Assembly: GCA_003415625.1 (NCBI GenBank)
Contig: PYIU01000008.1
Span: 3,534,001 to 3,598,000 of the forward strand
Reading direction: 5' to 3'
Source: Aquanectria penicillioides
Taxonomy: Eukaryota > Ascomycota > Sordariomycetes > Hypocreales > Nectriaceae
Length of the DNA stretch: 64,000 nt
The notes below the pieces were generated by a model that had not been told where the DNA came from, did no database searches, and saw only the letters and a list, made by a program, of their open reading frames with translations. How positions within the stretch are numbered: the first letter of the stretch is position 1; each line of letters starts with the position of its first letter. This document shows positions 10,352 to 22,421 of this stretch, piece by piece. A program made the translations under genes and the position numbers.

Positions 10352-13097
10352 CTATTGCAGATACGGCTGTCGCACCTCCTCCAACTTTGCCACCCACTTT
10401 TTCATTACAGACTCCGACGGGAAGGATATAGTGAAATTCTCTACTGCACTACCGTCCTTGTCTTTCCACGAGACTCGGCAGGAATATGCTCCTAGGCTAC
10501 GGGTTAGGGCGACGTATTTAGGGGCTGGGTAATTGCCTTACCAGGGGCTGAGAAGGGAACAGTTTCAAGCATGTTGAAGCAGAAGACTCGGCCTTTCAGT
10601 GCTAGCCCGGGCCTTTTAGTCGTTTGTGTGGGCTTGGATCTGCGAAATCGACTGCTCTTTGAGGAAGAAGGGATTGGTTCTTCCTTGCAGCAGAGGAGGA
10701 CAACTTCAAAGAGGTATATATTATACTAGGTAATCCAGGTATTGTCAGCATGCCAAACAATGACGAGATACTTCAGTGACACATACCGGCTTATATTGAC
10801 TGTTATTGTTCGTGCTGATCTTGTGAGAACCGAACAAGAGGAGGTTCCCAGATTGATCAATCTTATGGCCCTTCCAATCCATGATTCGCAGCTGCAAATC
10901 CCGACGTGCATCGCGGCAATCACCTTCCAAAATCGCCGCATTAATGATTGCGAGGCCTTTCTGTAGAGAAACCCGAGCATTCCAAAGGTCTTCCTTTTGG
11001 GTAATTGAAAGGCCTTCCTGGCTCATCAAATCCTAAAATTTGTCAAAACTTAGTATCATTAGGTGGTGTCACATGTCGTCATCCTACCTTGACAAATGCC
11101 GTGTACTTCATCAAACGCTGGGATGGCATGGCAAGTAGTTTTGCGCATTTGGTCAAGTATGACTGACCAATACTATCATCGCCGCTATTCATTTCAGCAA
11201 GACGGGCTTGTATAATTCCTCTCGCTTGTTGTTCGTTGGATAGGAACGCGCCCTCAATCTTGGCGGATTCACAATACCATGAAAATACATCTTCCCATCG
11301 TTGATCTTCGGTAGGCTTCAAAATATTGGCTTCCATCCTAAGTTGCAGCTTTATGTGGAATTCTAATAATGGCGGTAGAGGTGAAAAGATAATGTCGATC
11401 TCTGACCAAGGCAGATTGCCGTGAGTAACTATCAGGGATTTGAGGCCTGCAAGTTCCTGGAGCTGTCCCACGTACTGCCTATGGTCTATGAGGAATTCTT
11501 CAACTGCTAAGCTTATCGTGGACAATCCTTGAACTCCCTGAATCTCGGCTGGCAGGAGGCTCTTGATATTGACTGGGGCTATTTTCCCGGCCGCTGAAAG
11601 CCTATCTGTAACCTTGCTGAGAACAGCCATGACCTGTTAAGCACAAAGATGTCAGCGACGAAGTTCCTTTCATTTTAGTACCAAAGCCGGGAGGTTCTGA
11701 CCCTCAAAAAGCCCGCAACATCTGTGTTGATTAAATCACCAACAGTAAACGTCTCATCACTCTGAAGTCGAAACTCTTTGGAGCAAGTGTCGATGAAAAT
11801 TTGGACCACTCCTTTTGTGGGGGATGTAAGATCTTCACCCAAAATTTTGGCCGGTTCTAAATCCAGCGCATCAAGAAGTATGGCAAAGGGAGTTCCCATG
11901 CGCAAAAAGGTCCGCAAGGAGGAGAGGGCGTCTTCGGGGTCTTTTGGTAGCTGAAATGAAAAGCCCTCATCGCAAATTTGACTCAATTGCAGCTGAAGTT
12001 CCAAACAATCGTACAAAATCGGCCGCACTGATCTAGGTGAGGTTGTTGGAGATGGCGGGGGAGGCTCATTTTTGAAGTTGTAATGCTGCGGATTCGAGAG
12101 GTCTGCAGTGTACACAGGAAGAGCGATGACAGATATGATAGATATATCTCCTAGACTAATGCCCGAATACACCGACCAGGCACAGCTGCTCGCCATCGAA
12201 CTGCGGAAAGAAAAGTCTAATGTGTCCCGTTTTGCTTGGCGATAGGCTCGTGACGTCTTCAGGTCATCTTCGAAGCTTGAGTTAGATGCTAGTCCTTGAG
12301 AAGAAATTGAAGACCCTGATGTCAGGCTTGGCGTTGGGGTCGAGCTTTCTGAGGCAATAGACGAGCGCGATATTCGAAGACCACCGATATTTAAATTTAG
12401 ACTTGTTGAGCCATCTTCTCGAGCATCAGCGGTCGGAGATTGACCTGGTTGTCTGGGCGCGAGACTCTGTACATCGACGGCATTCTCTATATTCATTAAA
12501 CGTCGGGAGAGGGCATCATTGCTCTCGAGCAATGTATTGATACCGATGGAGAGCTGTTCTTGATTCTGTGCTGCTACCCGATCGGAATCGCTATGCAAGG
12601 AACATGATTGTCAGCATCGTTCTCTAGGCGCTAGGGATCGATATTATCTATACTAACCATTGGATAATCCCGAGAATCAAGGTGATGGAGCTTTTGAACC
12701 CCTGTATTCTTGTGAGGAGAATCTCAAAAGCGCCCTCTTTCCGTGCCCACTGCAAACGAGAGCGGAGTGGAAGCCGAAGGCTTGTTGGGTCTTTGCTTGG
12801 GATCGACCGCAAAAGCTCCTCGAGTTCCGAGAAGAGCAGCACGCCATCTGTGAGGACAGTAACCACCTGATCCACTTGGATCAAGCTAGCTCGTAGAGTA
12901 GGAAGAGAGCTGACATTGTACGTGAGCTTTTGCAGCGCTGCTAAGATAACTGCGGCACTTTGAACTTCTGAATGGACACGGGCAGTGATTTGCGGTGTTT
13001 CTCTCGCAGCGGAAATATACGGCCCTAGAATCTTGGAGACCTCTGAAGCAGCTTTGAGCAAGCCGGCGATGGATGCAGCCAGACTTAGCGGATCCAT
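10352..13097 (-). CDS. Cdc24-type Rho guanine-nucleotide exchange factor with STAND-type N-terminal domain
   Basis: Six exons (13097-12658, 12590-11702, 11633-11088, 11032-10787, 10725-10542, 10491-10352) join in frame to 814 residues. Residues 1-146 (MDPLSLAASIAGLLKAASEV onward, helical) match the fungal N-terminal domain found on STAND/NLR proteins (PF17111, HeLo-like). A low-complexity Ser/Thr linker follows, then a Cdc24-type calponin segment (about 335-400, LRTFLRMGTPFAILLDALD), a DH domain (about 465-690; AVEEFLIDHRQYVGQL and MPSQRLMKYTAFVKDL are its hallmark helices) and a PH domain (about 690-810; YLFEVVLLCCKEE, LKGRVF, MKKWVAKLEE). The PB1 domain that ends true Cdc24 is absent. The predicted role is activation of Cdc42/Rac-type GTPases, with the N-terminal domain as input. 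It ends 88 bp from the convergent HET gene. Confidence 0.85.
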
Positions 13098-13716
13098 GTT
13101 GCAGCAGCCAGAGATATCGGGCCTGAATCCTCACAGGGAATACCTCAGGTGAGGGTTATAATGATCAGGCTGTAGAATCAAGCCAATAAATGGTTCTGCC
13201 CAGATCACACTTTCTGCCTTGTCTAACTGGATTAGGAAATTACTCAGCCTCATTTCTGCGCATGTATGTATGTGTGTGCTAGCTAAAACACAACCGAATT
13301 TGTATAGGGTAGGCACAATACTAAAGGAAGTCGGAGGAGGTGAAGTTGATATCCGGTTTAGTGACTTGCGATATAACGGCGACATCAAATGATACGGGAA
13401 AGCGTTCAAGGTTGAGTGGTGTGGGTTCGGATCAGAGTTGACCGGGGTCGGCGGTCTGTGCCGCACACGCATAATGTGATGTCAGTGAATTCATCCATAC
13501 GTGCATGTTTGAGGTATAGCCCTATTATATTATTTTAATCGATTAAAGTGGATGCATTATTTACAAGCCTATGAGCATTCGAAACCTATCGTGAGCAGGG
13601 TGTCACTTCCGCAGTGCGGCGATCAAACCGCATCACTGTGCCATTCCTATACATGCAAGACAATAAATATGAAGATAAATAACTTTAGCTCTAGATTTTT
13701 AACAAGCCAAATTGCT
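13098..13716. other. Intergenic, nothing recognised
   Basis: Promoter side of the RhoGEF gene and 3' side of the drug transporter. Only short shadow frames. Confidence 0.5.
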
Positions 13717-15437
13717 TTAGTCCTTCTTCAACCCAATCTTGCCAGACTTCTTTAGCCCCAGCGTTCCAACGACCGCGCACAAAATCATTAGAGCAAACAT
13801 AGTCCAAAAGCTAGCCCTGTATCCTTCCATGAGGGCAGCAATTTCCTCCATGCCGGTTTGCTTCTCGGTGACTGTGGTGGAGATGACCTGCAAAATAGCA
13901 AGACCAAGCGCAGCTCCAAACTGGCCAGCTGTGTTGAACACAGCCCCGGCGAGAGCCTGCGTGTCCTCGGGGAACACATCCGAGATGACGATTAAGCCTA
14001 CAGTAAACAAAGCATCGCAGCTGAGAGGCATAAGAAGCTGAGCCACGAATGCATTTCCCCAATACGGCCACGACGGTTGAATCACGGCCATTAAAAGTGA
14101 GGCTCCAGCACAGAGAACGGACGTGGATGCAACAATCCAAACAGCAGGGATTTTGTGAACAAAAAGACCAACGGTAAAGTTGACGATGATCCCAACCGCG
14201 GTGGAGGGGAGAATGCGAATAGAGGCCTGGATAGCGGGAAGCTTTTGAACATCTTGGAAGCTATGAGGTGTTAGAGATCGAGCCAAGCAAGGGTGTATCA
14301 AGGAAGGAACGTACAATAAACTGGTAAAAAGCTCCATAGAGTTAATGACAGCATTGGAGATGGTTACGGCGGCACACACCCCAGAAAAGGTGGAGATTTT
14401 CCAGAGGGAGTTGGGGATCAGGGCTGGCTTCCTAGCCTTCACACGGTAGTGCATCCAGAAGAAGAATGTGACCAATGTCACGACACTGAGGCAAAGGAAT
14501 GTAATGCTCAGCGGCTCCTTGATGCGAGTCACGTCTGCACTAAGAATACTACTGTTAGGTTAGCGTGAGTTGGTCAAGAGCAGGAACAGTAACGATGGAT
14601 AACTTACGCAAGCAGGTAACATAAGAGCGTCATAAAGGCCGAGGCTAGGGTCGCACCAACCCAATCCACCTTGTGCTTCATGTCGTGCCAAACTTCTTTC
14701 AAACCTCGGGTATCTTTGCTTTTGGGCAGCGCCCAGACAGCGACAAGGGCTAGAAAGAGAGTGAAAGCGCCCGTGATGTACCAACCAGCTCGCCAACCAA
14801 TGGTGTCGACAAAAATACCTCCCAAAACGAGACCAACGGAGAGACCAAGAGGCTGACTTAGCCCAAGGCATGCGAAAGCCAAGTTGCGGCCCTTGCCCTG
14901 GGGAAGGGCTTCTGTGACAACAGCTACAGAAGATGCAAGGTGCAAAGAGAGACCAACACCCTGCAGTGCTCGCAAAGCGACGAGTTCAGAGCCTTGGCGG
15001 GAAAAGCCGGCACCAATCATCAACAAGCCGCTGGCAATAGATCCAACTAGATCAACTCGGCGAGGACCAATAACATCGGCAACAGATCCAGAAAGCAACA
15101 GGGTCGATGCCGTGGCAAGGCTCGAGACGGAAGCGGGCCAGAAGGCAAGCGATTGCGGAATTTGTAGGTCCTTCGTGATGGCCGGCAATCCAACGGTAAC
15201 GAGACCATTGATCATACTTCCAGTAAATGTGATGCCGCACATCAGGACAGTCAAAATACTCTTCTGTAGTCGCGAGGTTTTCGCCCGAGTTTGCGATGCT
15301 ATGGTGACTTGGTCATCCTCAAAAGAATTCAGCAGGATGCCCTGAGACGGAGCCAGGGTCTTTGCGCTCTCGGAAGCCGAGTTAAACCCATTGCCGCCAA
15401 AAGAGGGCGAAATGGTTTCTGTTTGAGTGGTCGCCAT
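13717..15437 (-). CDS. MFS drug transporter, DHA2 (14-TM) family
   Basis: Three exons (15437-14608, 14539-14315, 14260-13717) join in frame to 532 residues. After a soluble N-terminus of about 60 residues, hydrophobic helices begin at KSILTVLMCGITFTGSMING. The MFS motif A region appears as LLLSGSVADVIGPRRVDL, and motif C as LGLSQPLGLSVGLVLGGIFV followed by the conserved GWRAGWYI. The second half (FQDVQKLPAIQASIRILPS, then DVFPEDTQALAGAVFNTAGQ) is characteristic of the 14-TM DHA2 efflux pumps such as those of toxin and antibiotic export. The substrate cannot be read from sequence and no biosynthetic gene lies next to it. The first ATG in frame (15437) was chosen; longer open sequence upstream has no ATG. 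Confidence 0.85.
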
Positions 15438-15689
15438 AGTTGCAAACACAATCTGCCATGAAGGATTGATGTGAAGTCTCGGAGCAACGATGAACCCGAG
15501 CCAGACACTGACGGAACCAAAGGCGGAGGAAGCACGGGGTTTATGAGATACGATTGTGGGGTTTGCCGATGACACACACCGCGCGCCCTGTAGGTGGGCC
15601 CTCGTGTCAAAGCCAATGAGACGGCTGATAGCGTAGCGGAAAAGGATCGAACCGAGATGACATTGGGATGGTTATAGGGTAGGTCACTG

Positions 15690-16790
15690 TTTGGGGCCAT
15701 GAAGGAGTATATGTGGCGTTGAAGGAAGAAACTCGATGGTATAGAAATCACCAAAAGACATGCCGTTACAACAACCAATGTTCCAAAAAGTATATATATA
15801 CAATGATCCAATGTGTATAAATTCTAAGATGCAGGTGGGAAGCTCAAAGGGGTGATAAGTATCAGAACCCATGTAACCAATTCTGAAAGAACGATAAGAG
15901 TAAAATCTGCGGTAATGAGACACAGATTCCGATAACCCAATACCCTGGGGGAGCCATTAAAGAGTGTGTAAAAAGTGTAGACAATGCGAGGGCTAACCTC
16001 TGGAGTGATCTTCTAAGAAACAAGATCCTCATCCGAAACACCAACCAGTTCAAAGCCCTCAACGGTTCCAGCGGGAAACCAGGAATAACGGATACGAGAC
16101 TGGTGCCAAAGGACCCCAACTTGCAATGAGAGCGTGAAATACGGATATTTTATCTAGAGTTTGGGGTGCGTTGCTTATGTTTAGTGTAACGATAGCACAT
16201 GCGGCAAGTGGGGCAATCGAATATGCGACTTGATGAGTTGTTGGGATACGATCAATTTGCAACGCGAGTATATCAGACTAGTTATACGAACATCTAATCC
16301 GTAGTATAAACTCTATTGATATAAGTCAACAAAGTTTTAGGTATGATGAAAGCGATAGCACGACAACGAAGGCATATGGGACTAGCCTGTCGTTCGCCAA
16401 AGTGGCCAACAATCGATTGATGAAGGTAGTGAATGCAAGAAATAATACGGCGAGACTACCTGATTTGTTATTCCAACGCAATGCTGCTCGAACTGAGTAT
16501 GCAAACATGATATCTCCAACAACACTATATCCGGGTCAGTCTCAGCACAGATATTTCCAGTCAGGGGTGGATGGTACAGGATAAGACCAGCTATTAACCA
16601 GATGTACAACACCCGTCCTAGACGAAAGCCGGCTTGTCTTTACACTGAGGCACCCGCAAGCATCCCCGATACAAGTTCTTTTCAGCTGACTTCGATATTT
16701 TTGCGTGTTACTAAAAACCAATCTGGATTTAACATTCTCTAGCCTTGATTTGGGTGATCTGGCCACCATTTCTTTTTGATGCATATTGCC
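15690..16790 (-). pseudogene. Possible relic of a polytopic membrane protein
   Basis: Reading the minus strand from 16790 to 15690, membrane-like stretches appear in changing frames and are broken by stops. Examples are GDIMFAYSVRAALRWNNKSG with LAVLFLAFTTFINRLLATLA (about 16530-16380), TTHQVAYSIAPLAACAIVTL (about 16250-16190), ISVFHALIASWGPLAPVSYP and LVVVTACLLVISIPSSFFLQ (about 15790-15730). The order and density suggest one decayed multi-spanning protein, but I do not recognise the family and some breaks could be introns. Stretches between are AT-rich and non-coding. Confidence 0.35.
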
Positions 16791-16816
16791 CGACCACTAA
16801 GCTAAGAAGTTTCTGT

Positions 16817-17889
16817 CTATGGATTAAATCCCAGCCCCTTGTCCTTCAACTGTTCCTCAAACTTAGCTTGTTGAGAAATGATATGTGTCCCGGCGGCCAG
16901 TCCGACTAGTCCTTCCATATTATAAACAGCTTCCATGGGGACGTCACGAACACAAACTTCGTGAGCCTCCTTAGTACCGCCGCAAAAGACCTCAATAATA
17001 TTGCCATCACCATACTGGGGGTCTTGGATACCCTTCATTGCGACATCAAGAAGCTCATCCAACGTCAACATTAGGTCATCAGCCTGTACTCGTTCGCGAC
17101 TGTATGCTGCGTGGAAAATCGGGGTCTAGTGGGTGGATTGGTTAGAGCCTAGAGATAGTAATGGATATATAAATCGTTCGGGGACTAGACATACGTCGAC
17201 TACGCCAGGGCAAATGGCTGCATTTCGAATGCCGGCAATCTTTTTCAATGACCCCAAGGACTTGCAAATGCTGACTACGGCAGCCTTGCTAGAGTAATAG
17301 AACGGAGTTAGAAGCCCATGGATGTAACCCGCCATGCTAGCAAGCCAAAGAATGTTGCCCTCGAGATTACGATTCTCAGGACGCAGCCAATATTCGACAG
17401 CAATTTGTGCGAGCCTGACAGGAGCTATTGTGTTGACGGCGTAGGTTTTGAACATGCCAACCTGAGCGTCGGCAGGATCTTGAGCAAGGGGCGAAATGCC
17501 GGGTGGGTTCCAAAAGTCACTAAAAGGAGGCTCGTAGAGTCCAGCGCCATTTACAAGCAAGTTAACGCGCCCAAATGTTTGGAGAGCAGTCTCCCATAGC
17601 GAACTGATCTGTGACCAGTCACATAGGTCTGTCTTATGGAAAATGGCCGATGCAGCACCAGCTTCGGCTGGTGGGTGCTGATACTGCTTCAACGTCTCCT
17701 CAGCCTCAGGGCGTAGCTGCAGATCGGCCATTACAACCGAGCAGCCCCCCTCAAGAAGTCTCTTTGTTAGGCCATGGCTGATGCCTGGTTGTAGTTAGTA
17801 ATCCGGACTTCAACAATGTGGACGAGACATTCACCAGAACCAGCGCCAGTCACAACCGCGACCTTGCCCTTCAAGTCCCATGTAGCCAT
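16817..17889 (-). CDS. Short-chain dehydrogenase/reductase
   Basis: Three exons (17889-17835, 17784-17195, 17125-16817) join in frame to 317 residues. The cofactor motif is TGAGSGISHG near the N-terminus (the usual TGxxxGIG with Ser in the last position), NGAG replaces NNAG, and the catalytic set is Ser in LWLASMAGY with YYSSK as the YxxxK motif, followed by CPGVVDTPIF. An acidic residue after strand 2 (MADL) favours NAD over NADP. The C-terminal part is longer than a minimal SDR. It most resembles 15-hydroxyprostaglandin-dehydrogenase-like fungal SDRs; the substrate is unknown. The start fits MATWDLKGKVAVVTGAGSG, a normal SDR N-terminus. Confidence 0.85.
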
Positions 17890-19351
17890 TTTAATATAAT
17901 TATAGAGCAATGATAAAAGGTCCCGGTGAGATATTGGATGAACTGCAGCGGTCAAGAAGAAGGAGGTTTTAAAATAATTGAGTAAGGGGCACCAGTTCGT
18001 CCTCGAGCGACCCTAGTGAGGTACTTCTTGGCATCATGATCACATTCAACCATGATGCTACTCTATGGTATACACTAGTGCGACGCCATCAGGCCACGAA
18101 TGATTTAGAGCGCTACATGCGTTGATTGAAATAGGGAAGATTTGCCTGTTGACCCTGGTCTTTGTTGGTTGTTGGTCCTGCGCTGTGTTTGTTGTGGGCC
18201 TTCGGTTACGTGGACGTTCGCTAACCCAGTTGGCAGGTGGATACAACACGCCACCGAAACAAGCAACGGGCTGCTGGTTCATTCTAGATTAGTTCAGACT
18301 ATTCTTTTATATATCTCCTTCTATACATACCTATTTACCTCCTTCTCAAGCCTCACGAATTACTTCCAGGCTTTCAAGTGCTGTCATGTCTTCTTTCTAC
18401 AGGATCGATACTCAGATATAGTTACGAGAGGTAAGCACCCTATCCTGGTGATCCCCTAGCGCCAACAGATGGCCTTCGTGTTGCAGAAGTGGCTTGGCAC
18501 TTGGATCCTCCACCACTGCAACGAAGCACAGGGGGACCCTGAGAGGCCCACAAACACTAACTGAATATTTCCCCGGAGTCAAGATGTGTTTCCTTGGACA
18601 AAGCGCTCTTTTGACTCTTTGAGACACAACTCTCCGCAATTCTTAAGACGATTTCACAAGAAGTGGGAACGAAACCTCTTTTTCTCAGCCCGTATAACGG
18701 AGCTGCGGAGGCTGCGTTAATGTGCAAGAGCTAACTGCAGTCAACAGTCGAGTTAGTGTCACGACCGATGGATCATGAGACACTTGATACGAGTGCCAGA
18801 AGACAGTTGTCGTATGATGGCAACGCCGGCTCATCCGTGGAGCCGGGGACATAGAGATGACGAGGAAAAGAATTGATCCTAGGGCGAACCCACAAGGGAA
18901 AGCCAATCCCTCCCCTACAGTGAAAAGCAGGATTTGGGTGTCCCCATTAGAAACCCCCCTTGCTTGATGATTCAGCCACCAGGGCTTGTTGCGGACAGCC
19001 CCAATCCAATCAGCCAACCCTGAGCTGTGGTTCCAGCAATTTCCCACGCGTTCGCTGTTTGAATGAGGTTCGTCCTGCGCCAATATGCAGGATGAGTTGA
19101 AACCAACACACATACCGGGGGTGTAGGGTTGATCTTGCTTGTCACCGAGTCCGGCTTATGCTTTCTTTTCCCCTTCTGGCCCCTGGCTAGCCACCTCCCC
19201 AATAGCACCCACTGCCGGTGTTATTCGAGATTGCTGCCATTTGCATCACGGCTACACACTTAAACTGCAGAGATGCCCACACTGCTTCAATCTCAACACA
19301 TGGGCACTATGTGAAACTGGGACAACTAACATTTAGGAGAGGAACGCCACT
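17890..19351. other. Intergenic, divergent promoter region
   Basis: About 1.4 kb between the divergent SDR and rhodopsin-like genes. Pyrimidine-rich tracts near 18300-18400 are promoter-like. No credible frame, repeat or RNA gene. Confidence 0.5.
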
Positions 19352-20703
19352 ATGGTCGACTCGCAGGAAGTATGGCACTCGATCCACCCTGAGGGGCTTT
19401 CAGAGGCCATTTTTGCGCTCACCATCATGTTTTCTATCACCACCATAACAGTACTCGCACTGAGAGGGTATATACGAACTATCCATCATCTTAACAACAT
19501 AGAGGACTACCTCATGTACATTGGAGGAGTAGGTCCTGCACGGAGTGGATAAGCCGCAGTTCTTGATCGGCAGGACCACTTAGCTAAGATATTTCAATAG
19601 GTACTCATATTGGCGCACAATGGGGCTATTCTTTATGGATGCTTCACAGGTATAGGAGCTCGCGACTCAAAGCACAACACGGCTACCATGATAGAAGCCG
19701 CCAAGGTTAGCCAGCCCATCACGTACCGCTCTTCACCTACAGTCTGTCAATGAGTGTGAATAGCTGACATAGGATATCTGATACTGCAGATGGTCACGAT
19801 TTGGCAATTGTTCTATGTGTCCGGCTCGCCGTTTGTCAAGATTAGCATTTGCGCAACTCTGATCCGAGTCGCCGTACAACGCCGCTACACATACCCATTG
19901 TATGCTGTCTCGATACTGAGTATAGGGATGACTATAATGGCATTCATCGCCGTATTTATCCAATGCACCCCGTTCGAGGCGTCGTGGACCGGGCAAGGGA
20001 AATGCATCTCGGTCGATATTATCATCATTCCAACATATGTGTTCTCGGCTGTCAATATTCTCGTCGATTGGACTGTCGCAATCCTACCGGCATTTATTCT
20101 ATGGCATCTCCAGCTTCGTCGAAAGTTGAAGATGATTTCCTTCGGTATTTTGGGAGTTGGTGTTCTGTAGGTTTATATCCTCCCATCTCATGCGTCTACC
20201 AAGCGAGAACATGCGTGCTGATAGAAGATGGCAACGCCAAAGAGCGTCTATAGCTACTATTATCCGGATGCCATACGTTCCTGGCTACGCTGCAACTACT
20301 GACAAGCTTTGTGGGTTCAATCGCTCAATGATGGCATGCCGAGATTCCCCGCTGACCTCGCCTTTTACCATGTACAGACAAAATCGGCTTTGTTATCCTC
20401 TGGACGGTCATTGAGCTCAGCCTCGGAATTCTCGCCGGCTCCCTTCCTTCATTGCGCAAATTCTTCAAAAATCTCTCCAAGGACAACAGCACCGGGGACA
20501 ATGCCTCGTACGGCACCGACCTTGTGACAATCGGAGGAAACAATAGAAACCGAACCACACCTAGAGCTCCATACGACTGCGAACTGAATACAGTTGTTGG
20601 GGCTGGGAGAAGGGACAGTGGGGAAGTGGCACAGGACAAGGATGATGATAGCACACGTCGCATCATTCAAGTCACGCATGATGTTTCCCAAACTTATGCG
20701 TAA
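19352..20703 (+). CDS. Rhodopsin-domain (Pth11-like) seven-TM integral membrane protein
   Basis: Five exons (19352-19528, 19601-19705, 19790-20166, 20243-20310, 20378-20703) join in frame to 350 residues. Seven hydrophobic segments can be followed, including AIFALTIMFSITTITVLAL, WQLFYVSGSPFVKISICATL, YAVSILSIGMTIMAFIAVF with the conserved CTPFEASW after it, FSAVNILVDWTVAILPAFIL and FVILWTVIELSLGILAGSLP. This is the fungal rhodopsin domain (PF20684) family of plasma-membrane proteins. There is no N-terminal CFEM domain. The C-terminal tail is hydrophilic and acidic. Members are treated as GPCR-like sensors, but most have no known ligand. Confidence 0.85.
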
Positions 20704-22421
20704 GAGATTGATTGGCGTGTATTTTGTATGGGCTTTTTTTGGGCCCTTCCCTCCTTTCAATTTGATCTAGCGACACAAGGCAAGGAGGCCATCTCAGAAC
20801 TCCTGTGAGCGGCGTTTGTTGGATAGTTTTGCAACGGTGCTCGATAGAGCTCCCTCTGGTAGACAAAGCTGTGAAATAAGGAACCTAAGCAATCTAGATA
20901 TACTTCTTCGTTAAAGGTATTTTGGATTTGAAATCAGAAAGCGTGGATCAGCATTACACACTGAACCATGGTCACATTACCTCTTACATTAATAGTGGAG
21001 GAATGAACTATGTGTGGTGCATCAATGACAACTGAAAGCATTGGATTGCACGTAAGGGACGACCACTTCCTTCCCGTTGACCCTACTCAACGGACCGCTT
21101 ACTTATGCAACCACGCCACTGAAAAATGGGTGTAGAAGCTAATCTGCGATCAATGGTTGCCAGTTGACTAGGGCGCAGTCTTACCGGGGCGAAACAGGCA
21201 ATGACTTGGTTTATTCAACGAAAGCAGTCAGAAAAGTATAGAAGAAGCAACGAGACAGCTACAAAACCGTTGTGCTGCAGCATGAGAGATCGTTGTGGGA
21301 ATCAAACTCACTCCTCGAAGGGCTGCTATGACGACCTTTGGGCCGAAGCCCAGGGTTTTCAACCATTGAGGAATAGGGACTCACCCATCAAGGAATCATG
21401 AGAGATTGGACTTTCGTCCATTGACCCATTATCTATCGACCCTTGCCCTTCTGACAGAAGTGATCTGGCAATGGGGTATGCTCGAGGGTGACTCGTACAC
21501 ATGTGCGTAATGAATGAGATGATTCATTCTTGATCCTTTCGTCGGTGTCACAGGTTTCTGTCACCGTCCCGTCTCAGAACACCCGTCGATACCCTAGCGC
21601 TTTCCTCAAGAGAGATAAAGGGGTTGCAAGAGGCGGCAATGTACGTCGGGATGGGCTGTGCGAGGAGGTTGGGAAGTGTGATTGTGGGAGCGACAGAAGC
21701 GGGAGCTACTGGGGGAATCATGGCAAGGGCGGCGTCGGCGGCGCGATGGGTGGCTCGTTTTCCTGGAGGACCCGAGGTGTGCTGCGTTTTGCATCAGTCG
21801 TGTTAGGAGTCGGCTTTGAACGCGGCCCGAGTGGCGCTGAATGGAATTCCACAAGCGACAAGAAGGCGCCGGGTCCTCTGGAAGCTGTGGATATGGTCTT
21901 CCCACTCCTTGTTGTGAGGCGCCATTCTGTTTGATCTGTCGACTGCTGTTAGTCAGGTCTTTGCGGTGCAATCAGGGGCAGGGCCATGCACTGGGTTGTG
22001 CGATGGTTATGCTCTTGTTGGTCTAATGAAGTTTGTTGGATCGAAGAGGGTTGTCGTAGCGTCGTAGTGTCGTAGTGAACTCCTAGTTGTGATTGATGGT
22101 GGTGTTTCTGAAAGCTGTTTGTGCAGTGGAAGTTGTATGAAGAGCTGAGGGTTGTGGTTAGATAGGGCATCTGTGCCCTGCTATCGAGTCCATGCCCCAC
22201 ATTAAGGCAAGATTACGTTTGATTGATCAGAATTCCTTAGTCCCACTGCGTTTGCAGCCAAGCGGTGGGACATCAACACCCACCGCTGTTAGGCTTCTAC
22301 CTTTGCTCCTATCTACATCACCATCACATCACATCCACCAATCTTCACATATTCTTCTCACAAATTTCTTCACGACACAAACAATCAAGAATCGCTCAAT
22401 CACCCCGCTGTACCCATCGTA
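20704..22421. other. Intergenic, no recognisable gene
   Basis: Short frames only, including overlapping ones on both strands of a GC-rich stretch at 21600-21970 that I do not trust. A short GTCGTA-type repetition lies near 22056-22080. From 22290 the sequence is pyrimidine-rich and leads into the helicase relic like an old promoter. Confidence 0.45.

Noticed and set aside
21600..21971. Overlapping frames of 60-134 codons on both strands
   Set aside because: GC-rich low-complexity sequence keeps several frames open at once; Gly/Ser/Arg-rich text with no family.
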